Positions 1-11,094 of a stretch of DNA of 64,000 bases are shown here, piece by piece. This DNA comes from Musa acuminata AAA Group (lineage: Eukaryota > Streptophyta > Magnoliopsida > Zingiberales > Musaceae). The translations under genes and the position numbers were made by a program. Location: positions 5,181,501 to 5,245,500 of the forward strand of contig NC_088338.1 of assembly GCF_036884655.1 (NCBI RefSeq). Reading direction: 5' to 3'. The notes beneath the pieces were generated by a model. The model worked only from the letters and a program-made list of their open reading frames with translations. It was not told the DNA's origin and did not search any database. Position 1 is the first letter of the stretch; every line of letters starts with the position of its first letter.

Positions 1-81
1 CTAATGAGTTCTAAAAAACGGCCCAGAGCTTGCCAGATTGATGGTGATCCTGCCCAGCCACCATGCACATGTTTGATATAA
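1..81 (+). CDS. 3' end of an unidentified gene (last 26 codons plus stop)
   Basis: From base 1 a frame reads 26 residues, lysine/arginine-rich at first (SSKKRPRACQ) and then with PAQPPCTC, ending at a TAA at 79-81. The following sequence is AT-rich and looks like a 3' UTR or flank. This could be the last exon of a gene whose body lies left of the window, but the stretch is too short to assign to a family and may be chance. Confidence 0.3.
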   Translation, partial: LMSSKKRPRACQIDGDPAQPPCTCLI

Positions 82-1065
82 GTATAGATTCTTTCTGTGA
101 ATACAGGGATTTGTGTGATGACTGTGAAAATGTGAGTGCAAAAATAATCTGTCTGCAGAATTTGTGAAGAACGATGTAGCTCATCACACATGCTTATGCA
201 TTGTTAAATTTGTACAAAAATCAAGAAGTAATTCTGTCTGCAAGTTAAGGTGATACCCTAACTGATTGTGACAATTTCAGATGGTCTCTTAGCTATGAAC
301 TATTAAAACAATTGTAATGGAAATTTGTGTTGCAGTACAAGGTTAATTAATAATTCTTGTTTGTGAATTGGCAATCCTTTAGGTCTGTTGGCTGCTATTT
401 AGAAGTGCTTTAGTAGTATGAATGTAACACTACTAGATTGAGCTGATATGCCATATTCCTATTCTGCTCAGTCTTCAAGCTTCTATTTGTCTAAGTAGAA
501 CAATTTGCAGATCAAACAGTCTCTTTGTTGTTGAATGGGGTTTTTCATCGACTCAAGTCTTCCATCACTTATATCTTTAACTTGTTATGCCATCAAAATT
601 CGCACTCATAAAGCATAATTAATTTGATTAAAATGAAATTTCTCTGATGTTTGACAAATCACTGAATATAATTTTATGAATATTGCAAGGTGCCAATATA
701 CAAGTTATTTAAAAATGAATAACACTTTTATCAAGCTCAAAATAAAATAGTGGTATTTGTATGTAAATCCTTCGTTTTAGGTCGTTTATAGATCAAACTG
801 TGTCCTATCAACATCTACATCTGATATCACTATTTATTATTATCACAATGCAAATATTTGATGAAACTGATCTTTTCTCTATAATTTTACAATATGAAAA
901 ATATATTAAAAGATTGAAAAAATTGATCTATGAGATGATATATGTTTTAAAATTTAGTAGTAATGTGAATTCACAAGTTCGATCAAGATTAAATAGTGAG
1001 TTCGATTAGAATCCAAGAATTAGCCAATGAATGTAAATGGTCTAATCCGAAATATAATATCACAT

Positions 1066-1096
<31 letters not shown>

Positions 1097-1755
1097 ATCT
1101 TATTATATAATATTATATTATATTATAAGAAGATGAGAACGCAGCTCGTGAGGCCAAACCGCGATATAGACAGCCCATCCGATTCCCACCACAAGTTGAA
1201 AGCTTATCCAATTGATAACCATATTGCCCCATAGCCAGTAGATAATAATACTTTCCTTCAGAAACAAATGCATATAAATATACAATTAGTATTTGTTATA
1301 TTTATCCCACTAAATTTAAGTTTAACATATACTTTCCTACAAAATCCAAAATATTATTTAAATATCACTAGTTATAGTTTATTTTCGTTTATTGACGAAA
1401 CTTCAAATATTTTTTTTGCCCTTCGAAACTATTATTGCATATATTTCCATAAATTAATTTCTTTATTTTCCCTCTTTATACTTAATATTTTAATAACAGG
1501 ATATTTAAGTATTTTTAAAGCCAACGTCAGTGACATATATGAGGGTTAAAATATTTTATATGATATATATTATTTAGGAGGGGTTGGGTATAGATATATA
1601 TGTGTCTGTGTGTGTGTGTGTGTGGTGTGTGTGTGTGTAGCCTCCGTGAAATGAAACCCAAATCCGGTAGGAAATGATGATCAAACACGGCGCTGGCCAA
1701 TGGGGAGGGAGCATTTGATCGACCCCGCTCAGCCACAAGCGGAGATGCGGAGGGA
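82..1755. other. Intergenic region left of the LNK2-like gene
   Basis: No coding region is supported here. It is AT-rich, with a (TA)n run at about 1070-1096 and a TG-rich run at about 1600-1638. The last 150 bases become markedly more GC-rich, which marks the promoter and 5' leader of the next gene. Confidence 0.6.
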
Positions 1756-1761
1756 CACGTG
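1756..1761. promoter_or_regulatory. G-box (CACGTG) upstream of the LNK2-like gene
   Basis: A perfect CACGTG palindrome followed by GC lies 237 bases before the start codon. G-boxes are bound by bZIP and bHLH factors such as HY5 and PIFs. A light-related input suits a clock coactivator gene, but binding here is inference. Confidence 0.45.
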
Positions 1762-1997
1762 GCGCTGCACCAACCCAACACTAAGCTACCCGTGGTCGGT
1801 CAGAACAAACAGACCGCCGTGAGTCCTACAGCACCCCGCTCACCGTGGGAAGTCGAAAGAAGAGGAGTAGAACGGCGGCGGCGGCCCTTTGGTTCGGTTC
1901 CTCGGCGACGGATCCGGTGGATCTGCGATGTTAGCGTCGGATTTCGAGCTATCGGAAAGTTTGGGTTTGGGGTTTGAGATTTCTTGCTTCTCGGAGG

Positions 1998-2406
1998 ATG
2001 TTTGATTGGGACGACCAGCATCAGGTCCCTCACGACTTTCCCCTTTCCTTTTCTCTTCCCTTTTGTGCTAGCTTGCTTTTTCGTTCTAATTTTGAATATG
2101 GCTTCTTGAAATTGGATCGTGGAGCGAAATCGACTCGTTTAATAATCCACTTCAAATCGAACATATTGCTGGATTGATAACTTTTTTCTTCTGGAAACGA
2201 GAAAAACATCAACTTTTAGCATTTCTTGAACTCTTAATGTAGTATGTGCTTGTAGATGAGTTTTGCAGCTGTTCTTAGGGTTTTAAATAACTCTAGATCT
2301 GCTTCTTGTAGTTGGAAACCGGGTCATGGTTAGATGATTATGTGGCAGCCAGAAGCAGATAAAATGTGAAGACGAAGTGAAAAAAACATGCTTGGGTAAA
2401 CAAATA

Positions 2407-2484
<78 letters not shown>

Positions 2485-5400
2485 GTTATACGCTTTGAAA
2501 ACATAGTCAATTAACCAACAATACATCCATAGCATATTCAATAAATTCCATTACATCTTCAAGGTTTCATAACATTTCAATACAAGTAACATTTATGCAG
2601 AACAAATCTCATTTGGAAAAATCCTAAACATATATAATTGTTTTCCCAAATATATTCATATTAGGAGTTATTCTTTGAATTGAAAAATCAAGACATGAAC
2701 ATATGAACAAACCACGACTTATTAAACATCAAGGCTTGCTACTAGCAAAATTAGATCCAAAATCAAAATTTTGCTCAAAACTTTTAATATTTTATTTTTT
2801 GCATTCAGTGCCTTTCTTTGGAATACACAAGAACATCTAATCTTTCTTAGTGTTTTTTAACAAAAAGATCATAACATAGACTTTATATACTCTATAGATT
2901 ATAAACTTGTTAAATAATACATATGGCAAAAATATTTTTTCAAAGGAATGTAAAATCTGAATATATGTTCACAAATATAAAAATAATTAAGATTACATAT
3001 CATAATTTTCAAATATACGTAAGTGTAGTAAGAATATACATCTAGTAGAAGTATAGTAGTACTAACGGGTACAACCATGCTATATCATCACGACAAGTAA
3101 CGTAACCATGTCTAACCCTTATGCTATTATGGTATATCAAGTAGAACCTTTTGTTGAATTTTTAAGTTTTGTTTTGGCATGTAAAATCACTAACCTAACT
3201 TCTATTGATAGGCAAAATTATATTCCATGAAAATTCCAAATTGTCTAATTTTGGAGGAGCATCCCCTGAACAAAGATGTGCCTTTTCTATGGACTGAGAT
3301 GAGGAGACTGAGATTTGTTATTTTTCAGTCTTCTTCTTGGATGTCTAGGACATAACTTTATCTGACTATTTCATCATTTTATTTGAATTAACTCTGGGAC
3401 AATGCTACATTGATCTGCTCGGCTATATGTTCATGTATTGGATGTTTGTTGGAGTAGATGCTAGATGTTTTGACCAGTAATCTTGCTATATTATGTTCTA
3501 GGTTGATCTTATTACACCTCATGTAATCAACATTCTTGAAATGAAAAAGTGTCTCACATTGGTTTGTAAAAGCATATAAAGCTATTAGTTGTTTCAAATA
3601 ACTAAGCTGAGCTTATGATCATCAAGCTAAGCTTCAGTAATTTGGTTTTCCATGCTTCAAAGTTCAAAGTTCAAACTATATCTGATGTTGTCCTTCGACA
3701 CTCATGGGTCTATATCTTAATCCAGCATGCATGCTTTAGTGAATGTATAACCTTTGACAAAGCATCATGTCAGGGGATTATGGCCTATCAAAATCATTTC
3801 ATCTTTTAGAGTCCACCTCCCGGACCTATTGAATCTACAACTTATTGATAATGATAATCAAGCCAAAGATACACTCAGTGGAAGGTACCACTAAATTAAG
3901 GCCAAACTTATCCTCCTAAGAATGGAAACTTAGTATCATTGAAGTTTTGAACATAGAAAGACTGAAACCAAGAAAAAGAAAATAGAAAATAAAAAGAAAA
4001 AATATACTCTAAGACGGAAAAGAAATACTATATCACTGAACACTCAGTCCAATAAGAATATCAGCCAGGACATTTTTGTATCATATGCAACCTCACTGAG
4101 AATTTTGTTGTTCCCCCCTTCCTCCCACTGCCGTCTCCCACCCACCTCCCAAAAATAAAATTCTGTGGAAGAGGAGAATTATTAGGCCATCTCTAAAATG
4201 ATCACCTTCACCAGGGCCATGAGTAAGAGTGAAAGACTTACATTTGTAACAGGCAAAATAATTATCCATATTTTGTTTAAAAATCTGAAGAATTCAAGCT
4301 TATGGGCTTTCGTCCTTAAAGATGTTTCATTTTCTTTCTTCTTTGTATGTATTATGTTTCTGATGCCTTATATGTAATATTTTTCCTTAACCTAGTGCTA
4401 CTTATATAGTTTCACTATTATCTTTTATGTCATAAGCAGAGACTCTTGTTACAGTCCAAATAATTTGTCAAACCTCATCTCTGTACTTTTGGATAGTTTA
4501 ATATGATTTAATGTTCCCTTTGTAATCTAGTGTTGTCAGCAAAACTTTGGGATGTATCACTTCTAAATTGAGGCAAGAATTGCATCTTAGCCTACAATCT
4601 CCAAACAAAGCAGTCAGATCTATGTGCATGTCATTTTAACTATATAAGAAGAAATTCATTTGCTTGACTTCTGTTAAATTTAAACTGAAAAAAATATTCA
4701 TGTGTTTCAGTATCCATTTCTTTTTTAATCTAACAATATCTGTATGCTGACTTTTGCTATTCTTATTGGGAATTTTTAGGTAGGGGAGTCTATATGGGCT
4801 GAATTTCCTGAGAATGAGGATGATATTGTCCCTTTTCCTAAGGGTGCCGAAGAGAGTACATTATCTATTTTGGGGAATTATGGCAGGAAACAGAGAAATG
4901 AAGAAGCAAGCATTGGCTTAAGGTCCAATGAACAGAGTTCAGGATCCAAAAATAATTTTCTGGAGAGTAATCAGGACAATAATTCTACTTTTATTACAAA
5001 TGAAGAACTTTCTGCTGCACAACTTGATGCAGATTCATGGCCTGATTTGCCTTCTTTAAGCACTGCACTTGATAGAGAATACAATGATCCTTGTAATAGA
5101 GGGTCTTTGGGAACACATCTGATGCTTGATATCAGTGAAGCAACAAACCTTGACAAAATGAGAGGTAAATCCGTGTCACTCTAGTGGTGTTCTGTCACAT
5201 GAATGTGACATGATGAAATAAAATTTATTTTTTGAGCATGTACAGTGCAGCTAGATGGTCCATCTGAAATGTTTGGTAATGACAAAGATGAGAAAGATAA
5301 TGAGAGTTACCTTGATTGTGACTGGGCTCATATTGGAGATATTGAAGATCTTGACAAAATATTCAGGTATCTCCTTTAACCATGTTTGCTCATTTAGTTT

Positions 5401-8400
5401 ATCAACAAAAAATGTCATTCTTATCCTTGCGTGCAGTGGAAATGACTCCATATTTGGACATGAAATGGTTGGCAGTGCAGCAGAGTTTCTGTCAGCATCT
5501 TCTGATGTGGTTAATAGCACTATACAGTCAATTCCTCTGCCCGTAAGTTTGTCTCTTGTTTTAACAAATCACTAAAGCAAACTTATCAATAGCTTACAAT
5601 TTGTGTTTTTGTTATGGCTTCTTACTTTAGAAAGATGGAAAATTGACCCTGATTTATTATGACAACAGGATATGCCATTAAGCAAGGACCAACATTTTGG
5701 CCTGGATCCTTCCTCTTTGCATCTTGATGAACTTTCTTCTGGGAAAGAAATTCCAGAAGATAAGGTACATATATGAAGATTTGATTGTTCTTTAAATTCC
5801 TTAGCAGGTATTCCAGTTGGCTACATATCTTATTTACTTCAACAGACAGCAGATAGTACTCTCAGAACTGGAAGCAAATACTGTGAAGCACAAAATCTGT
5901 TTTCAAATAAGGTAAATTTTTCTTGACTTCCTCTAAGAATATTTTCCATTTTACATCTGTAGTTCAACATTTCATGTGGACATGGTTAGTGCTTTCAACA
6001 TGACATGTTCTCACTATTAGCATTTGCAGTCTAATAGCCAAAAGAGACCTCTGATGTCAGATAAAAAAGCTGAAGAAAAAGAGAAGGCTAAACACTTAAA
6101 AAACATTAGTGCCACATGGTCCTGCAACACAAACGAAAGCCAGCAACTTCCAAGCTCTACCATGAGTACTTGCTCTGAAACTCCAACAAAAACTTTTCAG
6201 ACAACAGTACAAAGGCAAGTCAGAGCTCCTGCTAACAATGGACAGCTAGACTCCCCAAATCTGTTTATGTTTTGTGGCGATGGATATGCAGCATATCCTT
6301 TCCAACATGTTTATATGAAAAGGAACCAAGAAAAACCACTTTCTTTTGGTCATAAGCCTTTAATGTATTTCCCAAAGAGTTCAAACGCATTAGATAGCCC
6401 ATCTGATATGGCTTCAAGACAACCGAAAATGACGCCCCAAGAAAAGATAGAAAAGCTGAGAAGGCGTCAGCAAATACAGGCAATGCTTGCCATTCAGCAG
6501 CAACAGCAACAATTTGCTCATCCAAATACCGCTATTGATTCATTGGTTCCCCAAGTGTGCTCATCTAGGAAACAGACTCAGGAATCTATGACTACCTCAT
6601 CTGCAGTCGATGGTAGTGCAAATAAGCTTACATCACCAGAACAGAACATACTATTTGATCAAGAAGAGTCCTGGAGGGTCTCCACCATAAATGAGGATCA
6701 CTCTCTAGAAGAAATGATATATTATCAGCTTCAAGATGCTCTCGGGCAGGCAGGATTCTCTTTCATGTAGTATTTTTTTCTCATTTGCTTTAAGATCCAA
6801 GCAATTTGATCTAATGCAAAAATAGTTGTCTTCTTTACCCAGTTGGACATTAGAATCCGGCTTTGTATTCGAGATAGTTTGTTTCGTCTAGCACGAAGTG
6901 CTATGGAAAGACAAAGTGCTAGTGACACAAGTAGTTCGAACAAAAATAGTAGGGATGAAGAAGAGCTTCCGGCATATGATGAGACAAAGAGGCTATGTAG
7001 GTGAGTTTACCTAAATAGGGCTTAGTCTAATGTTTTTTCATGATTGGTAATCTGTATTTGCATTAGCTTTCTTGAAAGTCAGTTCTTTTTAGCCATTAAT
7101 ATACAAGTTAACACTTCTTTATCAAACTTTAAATACTTTTACTTGTTCCTTCAAAGAAATTACCATCTACTAACTTATAATCTCATGGATGTTCACAACC
7201 TAGGTTTATTCTTTATATGTTTTTTTAATCCTATTCTAAGTATCTTCTCTAATTGGTAGTTCCTTCTCAAAGTTTGATTGCTTTACAATGATATTGTAAT
7301 TTTCCATGAGTAATCTTACGCCTTTTTTCTCCTAAATCAATTACGGTAAAACCTCCTTCTCAAGCTTTGTAGTTTCTTTACTTTGTTAGACAAGTTTAGT
7401 GCCTCTTATTCTCTGGCCCAGTTAGGTATGTATTTTATATCTCATTCTCTAAATGCCTTAAAAAATGTTGTTGTGGATTTCCGCGCTTTATATCCTATAG
7501 CCAATGGCAATTTAGCCATTGTAGCATATCAAAGCACAATTGTGTTTATACCCTTCATTTTCTTCAAATCTGTATTGCTTGTGCTTAACCTCTCTATAAG
7601 TCTTATATTAATCCATCAAATTTATAAAGATTTAATGTGCAAGATAACCTTTTCTCCATCCCCTTGTATTTTCTAAAATTGAGTTACAAGGAGAATGGTT
7701 GGACATGCTAAGAAAAAGAACATGCCTACTATCTTGAATTAAGTAATAGTATTGATAGTACTCGTTTACCATCATCTCATCTTTAAAAACAAATAAAAAG
7801 GTCCAAAATTTGCTTTTTGGATATCCACCTTTAAAAAAAAAAAACATATTTTCTTTATTAATTCATTGTGATGATGTTTGTCAATTGGCCAAACACCAAC
7901 TTGCTTCCCTTTCATTGGGCAACAAAAAATTACCTCATTCTTTTACATTTATTCATATTGATGTTCGGGTTCTCTCATGAATCTCATACATTGCTTGAGT
8001 TCATTAGTTTGTTTCTTCCATTGATGATTGTTCTCGAGTGACATGGATTGATCTTTAAAAAATAAAAATGATATCAATCTTGTGTTCATTACATTTAATA
8101 AAATGATATGGACCTGGATTGGTGTTCATATTAGAAGTCGTGGATTACATAATAGAAGAGAGTACACAAACGTAGTAAATGGATACTCAATGATTGAATT
8201 GTGTTATAGCAAGAATCATCATCATCTTGAGGTAACACATGCCATATTGTTAAAAAAGAGGTCCTAAAGCATACTGGGGAGAAGCATTATGGCTGCTACT
8301 TGTTTAATAAATCAGGTACCCTCTAGATTTTCCAAAAATAAAGCTCCAACCATTGTTCACTCTTGGTTTTTTTTTCTCAACTTTCATAGATTTAGTCACT

Positions 8401-8959
8401 TCCTGCCTATGATTTCTGTTGTATGGTGCTCTTATGCTTATCATTTCCTCATCTTAACTTATGGTAAATTTTGGTCAAATGTGTTGAGCTTCATTCTTGC
8501 ACGTTTATTGCATTGATCGCATTAGTTGCAAATCTCTCTCTCATGCGCATGCACATGCCCAAATATAACTCATGCTAATTCAGTTTCTATTCTTAGCAGA
8601 AGTTCAGTGTTGTCGGAGGCAGAAACACATACAAATCCCATCGACCGGACTGTGGCTCACCTGCTTTTTAAGCCTTCAGAACTATTCACAAGACCTGTCA
8701 AAGAGGAACTACCACAGTCACCTGTTGCATATGACCCTGGTAATGTGTTATTCTAACTCGGCACAAAAGGATGGTTACTACTTCCAGATTTTCTTTTTGA
8801 TGCTTTTATTAGAGAGAGATAAACTTCTTTCTTCTTAGAAACACAGAAAATGATTTACTACATGCTGTGATTTTTGGCTCAGTTCCAAACGCATCTATTC
8901 ACGCTCAAGAAGATTATCCTGGGAACACTGGAGAAATGGAAATGCAACCTTCAGCCTAA
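1998..8959 (+). CDS. LNK2: LNK2-like clock transcriptional coactivator, 10 coding exons
   Basis: Night-light-inducible and clock-regulated (LNK) protein. In Arabidopsis, LNKs bind RVE8/RVE4 MYB-like factors and help activate evening clock genes such as TOC1 and PRR5. Exons inferred: 1998-2024, 4780-5164, 5246-5366, 5437-5542, 5669-5764, 5846-5911, 6030-6749, 6843-7000, 8597-8739 and 8883-8959. All phases agree and give 632 aa, near the Arabidopsis size. Family hallmarks are the N-terminus MFDWDD followed by ESIWAE and DDIVPF, the block DWAHIGDIEDLDKIF then IFGHEMVGS, and the C-terminal blocks LDIRIRLCIRDSLFRLA and ETHTNPIDRTVAHLL. A Gln run (QQQQQQ) follows a basic KIEKLRRRQQ segment. Intron 7 (6750-6842) has a GC donor, and the exon 9 acceptor is a TAGCAG tandem. 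Intron 8 hosts a copia remnant. Exon 1 encodes only nine residues. A 3' UTR intron probably lies at 8961-9067. Confidence 0.9.
2410..2480. repeat. (TA)n microsatellite, about 35 units
   Basis: About 71 bases of uninterrupted alternating TA lie inside intron 1 of the LNK2-like gene. The remainder of this 2.7-kb intron (2025-4779) is AT-rich with no recognisable gene. Confidence 0.95.
7690..8516 (+). mobile_element. Decayed Ty1/copia pol (integrase region) fragment
   Basis: Several frames on the + strand spell degraded copia polyprotein. There is a GYPPL-like remnant at about 7820, then CQLAKHQLA near 7876-7905 (the zinc-finger/CxxxK region of integrase), then FIHIDV and a DDCSRVTWI-like stretch. 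NGYSMIELCYSKN with HHLEVTHAILL is a degenerate QQNGVAERKN-RHLLEVTRALL. YWGEA and AATCLINQVPSR follow. Frames are broken by stops and indels, and no LTRs were seen. It sits in the sense direction within intron 8 of the LNK2-like gene, so it is spliced out and probably old. Confidence 0.8.
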
Positions 8960-9459
8960 AGTAAGATTCATTAAGTTGAAGTTCTTACCAATTACATTCA
9001 CAATCGTCGCTTTTTCTTGCCTGTGGAACTTGTTTCTGATGATGAGCACTTTTTTCTCTTTCCGTAGTGAATCAGCAGAATGGCGGCGGATGAATGTTCA
9101 GAACCATTCAAACATATCAGGATGTGCTTTTGGAGTTCCCTGTTTAGTTGTGAACTACTTCAATGAATTTGGTTTCTCGATCTCCATTGTGTTGTTTCCA
9201 GATAACTAAAATGGAGCATCAAAGTCCAACCTTGAATGTTCGTCGCAAATTGTCGTGTCAGATTGCTACTAATGTACTTGTGTATCTAATCTGTCATCTT
9301 CAATAATGGCTGCTGCTGGTAGATGATTCCTTCTAAACTAATAACTTAAATCTGACTTCTCGTGAGACGTTATTGATAACCTTTTCCTTCTCCTGGAATA
9401 TGTTAATCACACTAAATGATCGAGATGGTGTTTCTTTTTCTTATAGTTCCGCATGACAT
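8960..9459 (+). other. Probable 3' UTR of the LNK2-like gene, with one intron
   Basis: Immediately after the TAA a GTAAG donor begins at 8961, and a pyrimidine-rich tract ends in TAG at 9067, so the 3' UTR is probably spliced. The transcript end is not defined. No other gene is seen. Confidence 0.5.
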
Positions 9460-10722
9460 ATATCTAGGGCTGTTCATCGTTTAATTCAAACTAAAACTGA
9501 ATTGGTCCAACAATAGATTCTCTCTTATAGTTAGACCTCCTTAATATTTCGATCTTTAGGTTTAAAAAATTTTGAAATTCTTATAGTTATGAAAATAAAA
9601 TAAAATTTTAAAATTCTTATAGTTATGAAAATAAAATATTTAATCATATTTATTCTAACGTCGTTAGTTTTGCTAACGAAAGATATATGTAATATCAGGT
9701 ACATGAGGGGCAAAAAATAATGGACAAAAAGATAATTTTAACAATGATAGTAGGTTAATTACAGATTATCACTTATAATTAGATTTTTTTAGCATCTTGA
9801 TCTTTAGACTTCAAAATTTTACATTTAAATTCTTATAGTTATGAAAGTGAAACACTTAGTCTTAGTTATCCTAACATCGTCAGCTTTACTGGCAAAAGAT
9901 ACAGCATATGAAAGCACATACATGAGTGACATCGCACCATTCTGCCTCACCTGTCTCCTTTTCCTCCTCTATTCTCATCATCGGTGATATAGATGCCTCA
10001 CTTGTCTCCTCTTCCTCTCTCATGTCAATGCAGATGTAGAGCAACGTCAAAGGAGGAAGATGAGGCAAACCAATGCGACGCCAATGTAGATGCCTCACCT
10101 CCCTTCACTTCCTCTTCTAGTACCAACGTAAATGCCTCACCACTCTGTCTCCTTTTTCTCCTCATCGTCGATATTCAAATCGACATCAAATTGAAATTAT
10201 CTTTTTACCTATTATTTTTATGTCATTCATGCACGTACTATCACGTGTTATATCTTCCATCGGTAGGATCAACGTTAGGGTAAACGAGGTTAAATGTTTC
10301 ACTTTCATAACTATGATGATTTTAGTATAAATTCTTTAAATTTAAGGATCGGGATGTTAAAGAGATCTTACTACAATGAGTAATATATAATTAGCCTACC
10401 ATCACTATTGAAATTATCTTCTTTAAGTTTTCGTCTCATTCATGTAGGTACCATCACATGTTGTATCTTCCATAAAAAAATCGATAATATTACGAAAAAT
10501 AAAATTAAATATTTCACTTTAATAATTATAAATATTTTTATATAAATTTTTTAAATATAGATACCAAAATACTAAAGATGTCTAACTACGGAAAATAATA
10601 TGTAATCTTTTCTCGTATGTTCTGCTTTAACGTTGCATGCATTTCCCTTTTCACTTATTCTTCCTAGAGCAAATATCTAGGGCTGATCACCGTTTAATTG
10701 AGTTAGAATCGAATTGGTCCAA
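9460..10722. repeat. Pair of ~50-bp direct repeats bracketing a fold-back element
   Basis: The same ~50-bp stretch, beginning ATATCTAGGGCTG and ending GAATTGGTCCAA, occurs at 9460-9512 and again at 10673-10722 in the same orientation with several mismatches. It brackets the inverted-repeat element at 9513-10610. The right copy continues into a further repeat-like region to about 11000, with no intact gene there. Confidence 0.7.
9513..10610. mobile_element. Fold-back element: two tandem ~200-bp units in each inverted arm
   Basis: The left arm (about 9513-9930) and right arm (about 10222-10610) are imperfect reverse complements across their length. Each arm is made of two diverged tandem units of about 200-220 bp, seen as repeated blocks such as CTTATAGTTATGAAA on the left and its complement TTTCATAACTATGATG on the right. 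The centre (about 9931-10221) is unrelated and CT-rich. No transposase was found, so this is a non-autonomous MITE or fold-back element, possibly Mutator-like. No clear target-site duplication could be fixed. Confidence 0.7.
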
Positions 10723-11094
10723 AACTGAAATCGAACAGGGTCAGCATATCGACAGTTCCAAATCGATCGAACCAGATACGAGACCACACGATTTGGTTCC
10801 AAAATCAATTGTTACAAATCAATTAAATATAAAAAAGAGTAAAAAAACTTTAAAAAAAATAATAATCTATATTCAAATCTTAATGAAATATTTTATTTTT
10901 TTTGTTAATAAAAACCGATGGATTGAATCAGAATCAAAATCCAATGGTTTCAATTCTGGTATCGGAGCCCAAGGGTTCGACGGTTCTGAAATGATGATCA
11001 CTCTTGCACATATTACAGTATGTCACAGATGATTTGCAATGCCTGTCATAATCATATACTTGGTGCTACAATTTTTTCCGAATTAAAGAACTTA
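10723..11094. other. Intergenic region, repeat-derived
   Basis: A run of repeated AAATCGAAC, GAATCAGAATC and CCAATGGTTTC words suggests an old transposon remnant. An open frame of 131 codons here has no recognisable domain and is not called as a gene. The 3' end of the minus-strand PPR gene follows. Confidence 0.5.

Noticed and set aside
10637..11032. 131-codon open frame between the fold-back element and the PPR gene
   Set aside because: Repetitive AATCGAA/GAATCAG words and no domain indicate repeat-derived sequence, not a gene.
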